A DNA stretch of 25,757 bases from Anaerolineae bacterium (GTDB taxonomy: Bacteria; Chloroflexota; Anaerolineae; 4572-78; J111), in the NCBI GenBank assembly GCA_023382535.1, contig JAHDWA010000102.1, positions 1 through 25,757 of the forward strand. The letters are read 5' to 3'. This document shows, one piece after another, positions 7,762-15,931 of this stretch; position 1 is the stretch's first letter, and every line of letters begins with the position of its first letter. Both the position numbers and the translations under genes were made by a program. The notes below the pieces were generated by a model that made no database searches, was not told the origin of the DNA, and saw only the letters and a list, made by a program, of their open reading frames with translations.

Positions 7762-8841
7762 ATGATGACGGCAACGATTGTTGTTTTAGAAGGAGATCAG
7801 ACAGGCCAGGAACTGCTGGTAGAAGCACTGCGGGTGCTCGACCCGGCGGTGACCCGGTTAATCTGTAACTTTACCAAATTTGATCTAAGCTTAGCCAACC
7901 GGCGGGCCACCAACAATCAAGTAGTTTACGAGGCGGCGGAGGCGATGAAAAAAGCAGGGCTGGGGTTAAAAGCCGCGACCATTACCCCCGAAACAGCCGG
8001 GGATGTCGGCAGTCCCAACGCCATCCTCCGCGATGCAGTGGACGGCACGGTCATTGTCCGCACCGGGCGCCGTATCCCCGGGGTGCGGCCGGCGGGTGGA
8101 GCCTACGCACCCATTTCGGTGGTGCGTATGGCTGTGGGCGACGCCTATGGGGCCGAGGAGCATCGCGAAGGCGAGGGCCTGGAGGAGGTCGCCTTCCGCA
8201 CCGAACGCATCACCCGCCGCCACTGCCGGGCCGTGGCCGAGTTTGCTTTCCGCCACGCCGAAAAGCTGCGGGTCAAGGTCTTTGGGGGTCCCAAATACAC
8301 CGTTAGCCCCATCTACGAAGGCATGCTGAAAGAGGAAATGGACGCTGCGGCCCAGCGTCACCCCCAGGTGCGCTACGAACCGCAGTTGATTGACGCCACC
8401 TACGCCCTCTTGCTGACCAACGCCGGCGACGGCATGGTCATCCCCTCGCTGAACCGCGACGGCGACTGTCTGAGCGATTTTGTACTGCAAATGTTTGGCT
8501 CCATCGCCGGGTCGGAGTCGCTGCTCATCTCCTTTGACGAGGCGTGGCATCCCTGCGTGGTGATGGCCGAAGCGCCGCACGGCACGGCCCCATCCTTGCA
8601 GGGTAAAAACCTGGCCAACCCGATGGCCATGATTTTGGCCGGGGCCGCTCTGTTCCGCTATATCGAGGCCCCGGAAGCGGCCCAGGCTTCGCGGGCGATC
8701 TATGAGGCGGTCTTTGAAACTGTCGCCGACGGTATACGCACCACCGACTTGAGAGGCACTGCCTCGACCAGCGAATTTACCGACGAGATCATCCAGCGCG
8801 TCCAGTCCAAGCTGGAGGTGTGGCAAAGTCTAGGGGATTGA
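7762..8841 (+). CDS. Divergent isocitrate/isopropylmalate dehydrogenase-family protein
   Basis: The 359-residue product belongs to the beta-decarboxylating dehydrogenase family (ICDH, IMDH, homoisocitrate). Metal-binding acids lie in NRDGDCLSDF (D235, D239) and near D211. APHGTAPSLQGKNLANPMAMIL (271-292) is the cofactor-site region, and K178 in GGPKYT is the probable catalytic lysine. It departs from the norm elsewhere: the usual GDGIGPE near the N-terminus is GDQTGQE (11-17), and the REN-type substrate motif is replaced around 121-132 (VVRMAVGDAYGA). HGTAP with APH resembles isocitrate rather than isopropylmalate enzymes. If it is an isocitrate dehydrogenase, its product 2-oxoglutarate is the substrate of KorAB encoded nearby, but the altered motifs leave the substrate open. 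AGGGGG precedes two in-frame ATGs (7762, 7765). Confidence 0.8.
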   Translation: MMTATIVVLEGDQTGQELLVEALRVLDPAVTRLICNFTKFDLSLANRRATNNQVVYEAAEAMKKAGLGLKAATITPETAGDVGSPNAILRDAVDGTVIVRTGRRIPGVRPAGGAYAPISVVRMAVGDAYGAEEHREGEGLEEVAFRTERITRRHCRAVAEFAFRHAEKLRVKVFGGPKYTVSPIYEGMLKEEMDAAAQRHPQVRYEPQLIDATYALLLTNAGDGMVIPSLNRDGDCLSDFVLQMFGSIAGSESLLISFDEAWHPCVVMAEAPHGTAPSLQGKNLANPMAMILAGAALFRYIEAPEAAQASRAIYEAVFETVADGIRTTDLRGTASTSEFTDEIIQRVQSKLEVWQSLGD

Positions 8842-8849
8842 AGATGGAA

Positions 8850-8897
8850 GATAGAAAATAGAGGATAGAAGCTATCTACCATCCTCCATCTACTATC
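8850..8897. repeat. Imperfect inverted repeat of short purine-rich words (hairpin 1)
   Basis: The left arm at 8850-8871 (GATAGAAAATAGAGGATAG...) pairs with the right arm at 8876-8897 at about 17 of 22 positions, with a 4-base loop. It fills the whole 58-bp gap between the convergent dehydrogenase gene and guaB and may stop transcription from both sides. It resembles three other intergenic hairpins in this window in design but not in exact sequence. Confidence 0.6.
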
Positions 8898-8899
8898 TA

Positions 8900-10360
8900 C
8901 TATATCCTGTCCACATCATGCGAGCGGCTCTCGCGGATGCCCGCCGGGGTAATCTCAACAAATTCGGCGTTATCCTGCAGCTCTTTAATGCTTTGCGCGC
9001 CGCCATAACTGAGGCCGGAGCGCAGCCCGCCGATTAACTGATAGAGCAGTTCGTCCACATGGCCGCGATAGGGCACCACCGCCTCAACCCCTTCCGGCAC
9101 GACCTTATCCCAATCGGCCTGGCTCTCGGCGCTTTCGTCCTCATTTTGCTCGACCGCCTTCCGGCCCATCGCCGCGCCCAGCGACGCCATTCCCCGCACC
9201 ACCTTGAATTTCTGCCCGTCACGGATGACCGTGGCCCCGGGCGCTTCCTCACAGCCGGCAAAGAGGCTGCCAATCATCGCCGTTGACGCCCCGGCGGCCA
9301 GCGCCTTGACCAGATCGCCGGAGGCTTTAATCCCGCCGTCGGCAATGATCGGAATGTCTCGTCCGGCCTCAACCACCCCGGCTACGCTGTCCATGATCGC
9401 CGTTAGTTGCGGCACGCCAAATCCGGTCACAACCCGGGTGGTGCAAATCGAGCCGGGGCCAACCCCGACTTTGATCGCGTCTGCGCCGGCTTTAGCTAAA
9501 TCACACGCCCCCTCCCGTGAAGCCACATTCCCGGCCACGATTTGGGCGTTAGGAAAATAGCGCCGCAGCTCCTGGACCATATGGATACAATGATCGGCGT
9601 GGCCGTGGGCAATATCCAGCACCAGCACATCCGTACCGGCTTCCAGCAAAGCCCCGGCCCGTTCAATATCGTTGGGCTTTACCCCAATGGCCGCGCCCAC
9701 CCGGAGGCGGCCCTTGCTGTCCTTGGTAGCGCCGGGGTAGCGATTCTGCTTGACAATATCCTGGGCCGTAATCAGGCCGACCAGCCGCCCGCGCCCGTCA
9801 ATCACCGGCAGCTTTTCCAGCCGGTGCTGGTGCAGCAGGATACGAGCCTGTTCCGGCGTGGTTTCCGGGCTGGCGCTGATAATCTGATCCGGCTTGGTCA
9901 TCACCGAGGCTACAGGCGCTTGATCGTCGGGGGCCAGCAGGATGTCGCGCTGAGTAATCAACCCGACCAACTCATCGCCGCCATTGGTAACGACCAGGCC
10001 CCCGACCTCAAACCGTCTCATCAGGATGCGGGCCTGGGCGATCGAGGAATTCTGGTCAATGGCGTGCGGATGCTCGACAATGTAACCTTCGGCGCGTTTG
10101 ACCCGCGCTACCTGGCGGGCCTGGCTCTCAACGCTCATGAAGCGATGAATCACCCCGATTCCCCCGGCGCGAGCCATCGCTATGGCCATTGTCGCTTCGG
10201 TAACGGTGTCCATATTGGCGCTGACGACCGGCACTCGCAGGCGGATGGTTGGGGTCAGCCAACTGGAGGTGTCAACCTCTTGCCGTGAAGCAATCGGGGA
10301 ACGTTTGGGGACCAATAAAACATCGTCAAAGGTCAAGCCTTTGGTTGGACGGATCTGCAT
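8900..10360 (-). CDS. guaB: Inosine-5'-monophosphate dehydrogenase
   Basis: GuaB oxidises IMP to XMP with NAD+, the committed step of GMP synthesis. The 486-residue protein begins [14 protein letters not shown] (8-21), followed by the barrel start, a CBS pair at about 95-205, and the catalytic loop [11 protein letters not shown] with C306 as nucleophile. Beyond it are [12 protein letters not shown], the IMP phosphate site, and [10 protein letters not shown] leading to the mobile flap. The flap region contains a Glu/Asp-rich stretch ([16 protein letters not shown]) where other enzymes have a GS-DRYFQ type sequence, then the usual [13 protein letters not shown]. The C-terminal [15 protein letters not shown] is normal. 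AAAGGA precedes the ATG. CBS domains in IMPDH bind ATP/GTP and tune oligomer state and activity. Confidence 0.96.
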   Translation of the reverse strand: MQIRPTKGLTFDDVLLVPKRSPIASRQEVDTSSWLTPTIRLRVPVVSANMDTVTEATMAIAMARAGGIGVIHRFMSVESQARQVARVKRAEGYIVEHPHAIDQNSSIAQARILMRRFEVGGLVVTNGGDELVGLITQRDILLAPDDQAPVASVMTKPDQIISASPETTPEQARILLHQHRLEKLPVIDGRGRLVGLITAQDIVKQNRYPGATKDSKGRLRVGAAIGVKPNDIERAGALLEAGTDVLVLDIAHGHADHCIHMVQELRRYFPNAQIVAGNVASREGACDLAKAGADAIKVGVGPGSICTTRVVTGFGVPQLTAIMDSVAGVVEAGRDIPIIADGGIKASGDLVKALAAGASTAMIGSLFAGCEEAPGATVIRDGQKFKVVRGMASLGAAMGRKAVEQNEDESAESQADWDKVVPEGVEAVVPYRGHVDELLYQLIGGLRSGLSYGGAQSIKELQDNAEFVEITPAGIRESRSHDVDRI

Positions 10361-10401
10361 GGGTTGGTTCCTTTCTAACTGACAGCTTTTACTGCCGGCT
10401 T

Positions 10402-10430
10402 ATTGTACTCCACCTCGACTATTCCGACAA
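10402..10430 (-). promoter_or_regulatory. Candidate guaB promoter
   Basis: Read on the minus strand, TTGTCG (10425-10430) and TACAAT (10402-10407) are 17 bases apart and end about 40 bases before the guaB ATG. The region between here and the CBS gene at 10549 is AT-rich and must also hold the promoter of the rightward operon; TATAGAAT near 10498 is a weak candidate for that. Confidence 0.45.
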
Positions 10431-10548
10431 TCGTCCGCCGAATTGAGGCGGTAACAACTAAATAGAGTACTTTTATTTTAGTTTTTATCAAACTCAGTAT
10501 AGAATATCTAGTGAAAATTCGCCCCCGCGATGCTACAAAGGAGAAAGT

Positions 10549-11016
10549 ATGGGCCTTGAGTATGATTTGAGGCAAGAACAGGTAATTCATCTCAACTTGA
10601 CTGAATTTACCGAAGTAGAAATTGGCGCTTCTGTTCGGGCGACGATTGAAAAAATGCGCCATGAGAGCCATAACTGCGCTTTTATCACCGATAAGGGCAA
10701 ACTGGCCGGTATTTTTACCGACCGCGATATTCTGCTCAGAGTGGTGGATCAGGCTGAAAATTGGGACCGGCCCATTGAAACAGTTATGACCCCCAATCCT
10801 TATAGCGTCAACTCGACCGACTCGGCTGAGGCCGCGCTCAATCTTATGAATGAAAAGCACGTCCGCAATGTGCCGGTTTTGGATAGCAACGGCACTGTCA
10901 TTGGCAATTTAACTCACTATGCTGTCGTCAAGTACCTGGCCGACCGCTTTCCCGAGTCGGTTTATAACTTGCCACCGGAGCCAGACCGGGTGGTTCGCAA
11001 TCGGGATGGGGCTTAA
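10549..11016 (+). CDS. Stand-alone CBS-pair (Bateman module) protein
   Basis: This 155-residue protein is almost entirely a CBS pair. The first CBS ends in [20 protein letters not shown] and the second in [22 protein letters not shown], both with the typical beta-strand/turn pattern; the linker [19 protein letters not shown] is also standard. Such modules usually bind AMP, ATP or SAM and act as regulators of partner proteins. The closest relative I can see in the window is the C-terminal CBS pair of KorB, which aligns along GKLxGxFTxxDI and the VKYL/VRYI end. A strong ribosome site (AAAGGAGA) precedes the ATG. It lies upstream of korA on the same strand, so a regulatory role toward KorAB is a reasonable inference. 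Confidence 0.88.
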   Translation: MGLEYDLRQEQVIHLNLTEFTEVEIGASVRATIEKMRHESHNCAFITDKGKLAGIFTDRDILLRVVDQAENWDRPIETVMTPNPYSVNSTDSAEAALNLMNEKHVRNVPVLDSNGTVIGNLTHYAVVKYLADRFPESVYNLPPEPDRVVRNRDGA

Positions 11017-11022
11017 AAGGGG

Positions 11023-11073
11023 GGTTGGAAATTTGGAAGCCCACGACATGTTCCAATTCTCCAGCCTTCCAAC
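11023..11073. repeat. Nested inverted repeat of purine-rich words (hairpin 2)
   Basis: GTTGGAA (11024-11030) pairs with TTCCAAC (11067-11073), and an inner TTGGAA (11033-11038) pairs with TTCCAA (11051-11056), leaving a 12-base loop. It lies in the 119-bp gap between the CBS gene and korA and could lower or modulate read-through between them. Confidence 0.55.
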
Positions 11074-11135
11074 TCTCCACGTTTGTAATTTTAATTCACA
11101 CCAACGCTCTTAAACCTATTAAGGAGGAATTTGGG

Positions 11136-12995
11136 ATGGCAGAGCCCAAAGATATTGTATTTGAAGATATTGAATCGGTCATCATCCGTTTTGCCGGCGA
11201 CTCCGGCGACGGGATGCAGTTGACCGGAACCCAATTCAGCAACACTGCTGCCGTTTTTGGTAATGATATCAGCACCATGCCGGACTTTCCGGCTGAAATT
11301 CGCGCTCCTGCCGGTACTCTGGCCGGGGTGAGCGGCTTTCAGGTTAATTTTTCCAGCGCCGACATCCTGACCCCCGGCGACGCCCCCCAGGTGCTGGTAG
11401 CCATGAATCCGGCCGCACTTAAAGCCAATTTGTCTGACCTGCAATCCGGCGGCAAAATTATTGTCAACACCGACAACTTTACCAGCGGCAACCTCAAAAA
11501 GGCCAACTACGACAGCAATCCGCTCGAAGATGGCAGCTTGAGCAATTACGAAGTCCACAAATTTCCTATCACCACTCTTAACCGCAAGGCGCTGGAAGAT
11601 ATCGAAGGCTTGAACACCCGCGATATTGATCGCTGCCAGAACTTTTTTGCCCTGGGGCTAACCTTTTGGATCTACGACCGGCCCCTGGATACTTCACTGA
11701 AATACATCGCCGACAAGTTCGCCAAAAAGCCGGTGTTGGTCAAGGCCAACCAGGCCGCGCTGCTGGCCGGCTACAACCTGGGCCACAACACCGAAGCTTT
11801 CCAAACGCGCTATCACGTCCGCCCGGCCCGGCTGGCTCCCGGTGTTTACCGCAAAATTACCGGCAACGAAGCCCTGGTGCTAGGCATGGTCACCGCGGCC
11901 CACAAGGCTGGCAAACCCCTGTTTTACGGTTCCTATCCGATCACTCCGGCCAGCAGCATTTTAGAGAGCCTGGCCGCGCTCAAAAATTTTGATGTGCGCA
12001 CCTTCCAGGCCGAAGATGAAATTGCTGCCCTGGGGTCGGTGATTGGGGCCGCCTTTGGCGGCGCGTTTGCCGCCACCGGCACCAGCGGTCCCGGCATCTG
12101 CCTGAAAAGCGAAGCCATTAACCTGGCCATTGTGCTGGAACTACCACTGGTGATTATCAACGTTCAGCGGGGCGGCCCCAGCACCGGCATGCCGACCAAA
12201 ACCGAGCAGTCGGACCTGCTGCAAGCGATGTACGGCCGCAACGGCGAAAGCCCCATTCCCATTATTGCTCCGGCCACGCCCTCGGATTGTTTCAAAATTG
12301 GCTACGAAGCTTTCCGCCTGGCGGTGCGGGCGATGACACCCGTCTTCGTCCTGAGCGACGGTTACATTGCCAACAGCGCGGAACCCTGGCTCATTCCCAA
12401 CCCCGATGAGATCGAGCCTATCGTCGTCGAACATCCCACAGCTCTAAACAATGGTTCTGATCACTTTAAACCTTACCAGCGCGAGCCGGAAACGATGGCG
12501 CGGCCCTGGGCCGTTCCCGGCACGCCCGGCCTGGAGCACCGCATTGGCGGCCTGTCCAAGCAGCCCGAAACCGGCAACGTCTCCTACGCGCCTCTGGATA
12601 ACGAGCAAATGATTCTGGAACGAGCCGAAAAAATAGCCCGGCTGTGTTCTTATATCCCGGAACAAACCCTGGTTGGTCCAACCGAAGGAGACCTGTTGGT
12701 AGTTAGTTGGGGCGGCACGTTTGGCGTCATCCGCTCGGCAGTGTTGCAGATGCAAGCCAGGGGCAAGGTGGTTTCGCATGCCCATATTCGCTATCTCAAT
12801 CCCTTCCCATGCAACCTTGGCGATATTCTAAGCCGTTTTAAGCGCATCCTGGTGCCGGAACTAAATCTGGGGCAATTGGCTATTCTGCTGCGGGGTGAAT
12901 ATGGTTTGATGAATGTGATCCCCATGTCCAAAGTACAGGGGCGACCCTTCACCATCAGCGAAATAACCAAAAAGATTGAGTCGTTATTAGCCTAA
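11136..12995 (+). CDS. korA: 2-oxoacid:ferredoxin oxidoreductase, fused gamma-alpha subunit (KorA type)
   Basis: KorAB decarboxylates a 2-oxoacid, probably 2-oxoglutarate, with CoA to an acyl-CoA and reduced ferredoxin. The frame is open from 11025, but the ATG at 11136 follows AAGGAGGA with good spacing and begins [13 protein letters not shown], giving 619 residues. The gamma domain comes first ([14 protein letters not shown] at 18-31, then [17 protein letters not shown]), followed by the alpha domain with [46 protein letters not shown] and [18 protein letters not shown]. Gamma-alpha fusion is the common arrangement for KorA-type enzymes. The C-terminal third carries the transketolase C-like region. 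korB follows after 14 bases. Other 2-oxoacids (pyruvate, branched-chain) cannot be excluded from sequence alone. Confidence 0.93.
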   Translation: MAEPKDIVFEDIESVIIRFAGDSGDGMQLTGTQFSNTAAVFGNDISTMPDFPAEIRAPAGTLAGVSGFQVNFSSADILTPGDAPQVLVAMNPAALKANLSDLQSGGKIIVNTDNFTSGNLKKANYDSNPLEDGSLSNYEVHKFPITTLNRKALEDIEGLNTRDIDRCQNFFALGLTFWIYDRPLDTSLKYIADKFAKKPVLVKANQAALLAGYNLGHNTEAFQTRYHVRPARLAPGVYRKITGNEALVLGMVTAAHKAGKPLFYGSYPITPASSILESLAALKNFDVRTFQAEDEIAALGSVIGAAFGGAFAATGTSGPGICLKSEAINLAIVLELPLVIINVQRGGPSTGMPTKTEQSDLLQAMYGRNGESPIPIIAPATPSDCFKIGYEAFRLAVRAMTPVFVLSDGYIANSAEPWLIPNPDEIEPIVVEHPTALNNGSDHFKPYQREPETMARPWAVPGTPGLEHRIGGLSKQPETGNVSYAPLDNEQMILERAEKIARLCSYIPEQTLVGPTEGDLLVVSWGGTFGVIRSAVLQMQARGKVVSHAHIRYLNPFPCNLGDILSRFKRILVPELNLGQLAILLRGEYGLMNVIPMSKVQGRPFTISEITKKIESLLA

Positions 12996-13009
12996 CAAGG
13001 GAGTATTTC

Positions 13010-14566
13010 ATGTCCGAAGTGATTAAATTAACCCGTAAAGATTTTGTCTCTGACCAGACGGTACGCTGGTGCCCCGGCTGCGGTGACTATGCCATTCTGG
13101 CCCAGATGCAAAAGGTTCTACCCGATCTGGGCATTCCTAGAGAAAAAATCGTTTTCATCTCCGGGATTGGCTGCTCCAGCCGCTTCCCTTACTACATGAA
13201 CACCTACGGCATCCACAGCATCCACGGGCGAGCGCCAACGCTAGCTACTGGCCTCAAAATTGCCAACCCCGACCTGAGCGTCTGGGTCATTACCGGCGAC
13301 GGCGATGGCCTGTCCATTGGCGGCAATCACCTGCTGCACGTGCTGCGGCGCAACCTGGATATTAATATTATCCTGTTCAATAACCGTATCTATGGCCTGA
13401 CCAAAGGACAATATTCGCCCACGTCGCTGCCCGGCCATAAAACCAAAACATCGCCCCACGGTTCGCTGGAGCAATCCTTCAACCCCCTGTCGGTGGCGAT
13501 TGGCGCGGAAGCCACCTTTGTGGCCCGCACCGTTGATACCAATGTCAAGCACATGGCCGAAATTCTGCGCCGCGCTGCCGAACACAAGGGCACGTCCTTT
13601 GTCGAAATTTACCAGAACTGCGTTATTTTTAATGATGGGGCCTGGAGCTACGCCACGGAGGCTGCCGAAAAAGATGAAAACCTCCTGGAACTGGAGCACG
13701 GCCAGCCCATGATCTTTGGCAAGAACCGCAATAAGGGCATCCGGCTGCATGAGCTGCATCCCGAAGTTGTGTCGCTGGACAGGGTGGCTAAAGAGGATTT
13801 GTTGGTCCATAACGAATTTTCAGCGGAACCGAGCCTGGCTTATCTGCTCAGCCGCATGCGCCACCCCGAATATCCTGAGCCGATTGGCGTTTTCCGCAGT
13901 ATTGAAAAACCGATCTATGAAGAAGGGATGATGAACCAGGTGGAAGAGGCGATCCGGCGCAAAGGCGCCGGTGATCTGACCACCCTCTATCACGCCGCCG
14001 AAACCTGGGAAACCTTACCCCAGCCGGAGCCAATTGATAACAATGGCCGCAGTTGGATCACCGTAGATGCTCCGGGCGCCGGCTATCTGGATGAAGAGTA
14101 CGTCGGCGTAAGTTTCCATGGCGAAAGAACCTCGGGGCCGGCGGCGGAACATTCGCTCATAAGCGATACCCTGGCCGACCTCAAGCCGAATACACCACTA
14201 ACAGCACATGTGGACATCTCGCTGGCCGAAGCCGTGAGCCGGCTCAAAGAGTTGAACGTCGGCCTGCTCGCTTTAGTTGATGATGACGGCAAACTGGTAG
14301 GCGTCTTTACCGAGGGCGACATTTTTAGAAAGGTCGCCTGCAACGTGACCGACCTGAGCCAGGCCAGGGTCAAAGATTATATGACCTCTCGCGTGACCAC
14401 CCTCAAAGCCGACGCCAAAATTGCCCATGCCCTGCACCTCATGTCTATCCACAAATTCCGCCATGTGATGATCGTGGACGACGCGGGCAAACCCACCGGC
14501 GTTCTCTCTTTTCGAGCCGTGGTGCGCTACATTGAGGCAAGCTTCCTTTCGCCGTCGAAGAATTAG
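13010..14566 (+). CDS. korB: 2-oxoacid:ferredoxin oxidoreductase beta subunit fused to a C-terminal CBS pair
   Basis: The first 300 or so residues are a normal KorB: VRWCPGCGDYAIL (18-30), GIGCSSRFPYYMNTYG (53-68), thiamine-diphosphate site GDGDGLSIGGNH (97-108) with LFNNRIYGLTKGQ, and cysteines C21, C24, C55 and C204 positioned for a 4Fe-4S cluster. KorB normally ends near 280-340 residues. Here a linker (about 320-385) is followed by a CBS pair from about 388 to 512: VGLLALVDDDGKLVGVFTEG, then VKDYMTSRVTTLKADAK, then FRHVMIVDDAGKPTGVLS. The tail resembles the CBS protein encoded at 10549. This suggests direct nucleotide control of the enzyme, which is inference. Ribosome site AGGGAG precedes the ATG; a clear terminator follows. 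Confidence 0.93.
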   Translation: MSEVIKLTRKDFVSDQTVRWCPGCGDYAILAQMQKVLPDLGIPREKIVFISGIGCSSRFPYYMNTYGIHSIHGRAPTLATGLKIANPDLSVWVITGDGDGLSIGGNHLLHVLRRNLDINIILFNNRIYGLTKGQYSPTSLPGHKTKTSPHGSLEQSFNPLSVAIGAEATFVARTVDTNVKHMAEILRRAAEHKGTSFVEIYQNCVIFNDGAWSYATEAAEKDENLLELEHGQPMIFGKNRNKGIRLHELHPEVVSLDRVAKEDLLVHNEFSAEPSLAYLLSRMRHPEYPEPIGVFRSIEKPIYEEGMMNQVEEAIRRKGAGDLTTLYHAAETWETLPQPEPIDNNGRSWITVDAPGAGYLDEEYVGVSFHGERTSGPAAEHSLISDTLADLKPNTPLTAHVDISLAEAVSRLKELNVGLLALVDDDGKLVGVFTEGDIFRKVACNVTDLSQARVKDYMTSRVTTLKADAKIAHALHLMSIHKFRHVMIVDDAGKPTGVLSFRAVVRYIEASFLSPSKN

Positions 14567-14588
14567 GTTTAATTCCATCAATCAAGAA

Positions 14589-14615
14589 GCCTCCACCCAG
14601 CGTGGGGGCTTTTTT
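14589..14615 (+). terminator. Rho-independent terminator after korB
   Basis: GCCTCCAC (14589-14596) pairs with GTGGGGGC (14602-14609), one pair being G-U, with a 5-base loop and a run of six T at 14610-14615. It lies 22 bases after the korB stop and immediately before queG. Confidence 0.88.
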
Positions 14616-14635
14616 GTCAAAAATATGTGACCACA

Positions 14636-15820
14636 ATGACTCTCTCCCAACGTATCAAAGAAAAAGCCTACAATCTCGGCTTCGATCTAATTGGCCTCGC
14701 CCCTGCCGAACGTGCGCCTCACGCCGAGGCGTATCGCCGCTGGCTGGGCCAGGGTTACAACGCCGGGATGGCCTGGCTGGGCCGCGAGCCGGAACGTCGT
14801 GAGGACCTCCGCCGGGTTTTGCCAGGAGCGCAATCCGTGGTCGTCGTCGGTCTGTCCTACTTTGTACTTAACCCGCCCTTGGAGTTATGGGATGATCCTG
14901 CCCGCGGGCGGATTGCCCGCTATGCCTGGGGCCTGGATTATCACGACGTTATGCTGCCGCGCCTGCGGGAATTGGGCGACTTTGTAGAAAAGGAAGCAGG
15001 TAAAACCATCAACCGGCGCGCTTACGTGGATACCGGCCCAATTTTGGAGCGAGACTTTGCGGCGCAGGCCGGGTTGGGTTTCATCGGCAAAAACACACTG
15101 CTGATCAATTCCAATTACGGCTCTTATCTGTTTCTGGGTGAAATTCTGGTGGATGTGGAACTTGACTACGACGAACCGGCCCCGGATGATGGGGCGAGTG
15201 GCTGTTTCGACGTGGCTCGTATTCGCCCCCCTCTAACTCCCCCCAAGGGGGGGAGAACTCTTAGCGTTTCCCACCCTTTGGGGGGGACCGAGGGGAAGCG
15301 CCCGGGCGTATCTAAGCGTTTGGGCACATGCGGCAATTGTACCCGCTGCTTAAACATCTGCCCCACCTATGCCTTCCCTGCGCCCTACATTTTAGACAGC
15401 AGCCGCTGTATTTCTTACCTGACCATCGAGTTGAAAGGCAGTATTCCTTTAGAACTCCGCCCGCTGCTGGGTAACTGGATCTTCGGCTGCGATGCCTGCC
15501 AGGAGATTTGCCCCTGGGTACGGCGCTACTCCCGCCCTTCCCGCGAGTCTTTCTTGAGCTACGACCCTGATCGGGTTGTGCCGAAATTGTTGGATTTGAT
15601 GGGCCTGGATGAGGCGACCTTTCGCGCCCGCTTCAAAGGGACGCCGCTGCTGCGACCGAAACGGCGCGGCCTCCTGCGCAATGTGGCCGTGGCGCTGGGC
15701 AATTGGGGCAGTCCTGAGGCGCTGCCGGTGTTGGAACAGGCTTTGCAGGACCCGGAGCCGTTGATCCGGGAGCATGCCGCCTGGGCGATTGAGAGAATAA
15801 CGAGAAACGAAGACACCTGA
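14636..15820 (+). CDS. queG: Epoxyqueuosine reductase QueG with an internal in-frame insertion
   Basis: QueG reduces epoxyqueuosine to queuosine at the wobble base of tRNA, using cobalamin and two 4Fe-4S clusters. The N-terminal part has GFDLIGLAPAERAPHAEAYRRW-type sequence and VDTGPILERDFAAQAGLGFIGKN, typical of the B12-binding domain. The clusters follow: CGNCTRCLNICPTYAF and CDACQEICPW. The C-terminus has a HEAT-like repeat (LRNVAVALGNWGSPEALPVL). Between LGEILVDVELDYDEPAPDD and the first cysteine cluster, where homologues have only a few residues, about 44 extra residues appear, encoded by a palindromic repeat. The frame stays open and all cysteines remain, so the enzyme may still work. 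I chose ATG 14636; a GTG at 14627 is in frame. Confidence 0.9.
   Translation: MTLSQRIKEKAYNLGFDLIGLAPAERAPHAEAYRRWLGQGYNAGMAWLGREPERREDLRRVLPGAQSVVVVGLSYFVLNPPLELWDDPARGRIARYAWGLDYHDVMLPRLRELGDFVEKEAGKTINRRAYVDTGPILERDFAAQAGLGFIGKNTLLINSNYGSYLFLGEILVDVELDYDEPAPDDGASGCFDVARIRPPLTPPKGGRTLSVSHPLGGTEGKRPGVSKRLGTCGNCTRCLNICPTYAFPAPYILDSSRCISYLTIELKGSIPLELRPLLGNWIFGCDACQEICPWVRRYSRPSRESFLSYDPDRVVPKLLDLMGLDEATFRARFKGTPLLRPKRRGLLRNVAVALGNWGSPEALPVLEQALQDPEPLIREHAAWAIERITRNEDT
15224..15300. repeat. GC-rich palindromic repeat inserted inside queG
   Basis: CTCCCCCC (15237-15244) faces GGGGGGGAG (15247-15255) across two bases, and the outer CGCCCCCCTCT side pairs imperfectly with GACCGAGGGGAAGCG at the right. 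The forward translation reads RPPLTPPKGG; the reverse strand reads PPLGGVRGG. This type of sequence is familiar from dispersed intergenic palindromes in several bacterial phyla. The whole extra segment in queG spans about 15191-15322, 132 bases or 44 codons. Confidence 0.65.
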
Positions 15821-15867
15821 TTTGGCCCTCAATTTGGCTACCCCTGTGCCTGCCCCAATCAAGACAA

Positions 15868-15887
15868 AACCCCGCTTCGGCGGGGTT
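15868..15887 (-). terminator. Terminator of the patatin gene
   Basis: AACCCCGC and GCGGGGTT form a perfect 8-bp stem around a TTCG loop. Read on the minus strand the right arm runs directly into TTTT, so it fits the leftward patatin transcript, which ends about 45 bases earlier. It may also stop queG transcription from the other side, less efficiently. Confidence 0.85.
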
Positions 15888-15931
15888 GCATAAAATGAAA
15901 TTCCTGGATCATTTACCAGTAAAGCAACTTA

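Noticed and set aside
7966..8826. Long minus-strand open frame (286 codons) opposite the dehydrogenase gene
   Set aside because: It lacks recognisable domains and lies entirely opposite a gene with clear family motifs; such frames are common opposite GC-rich codons.
14636..15820. queG as a frameshifted pseudogene because of the odd central peptide
   Set aside because: The extra segment keeps the frame, both Fe-S motifs and the C-terminal repeat are intact, and overall length fits QueG plus 44 residues.
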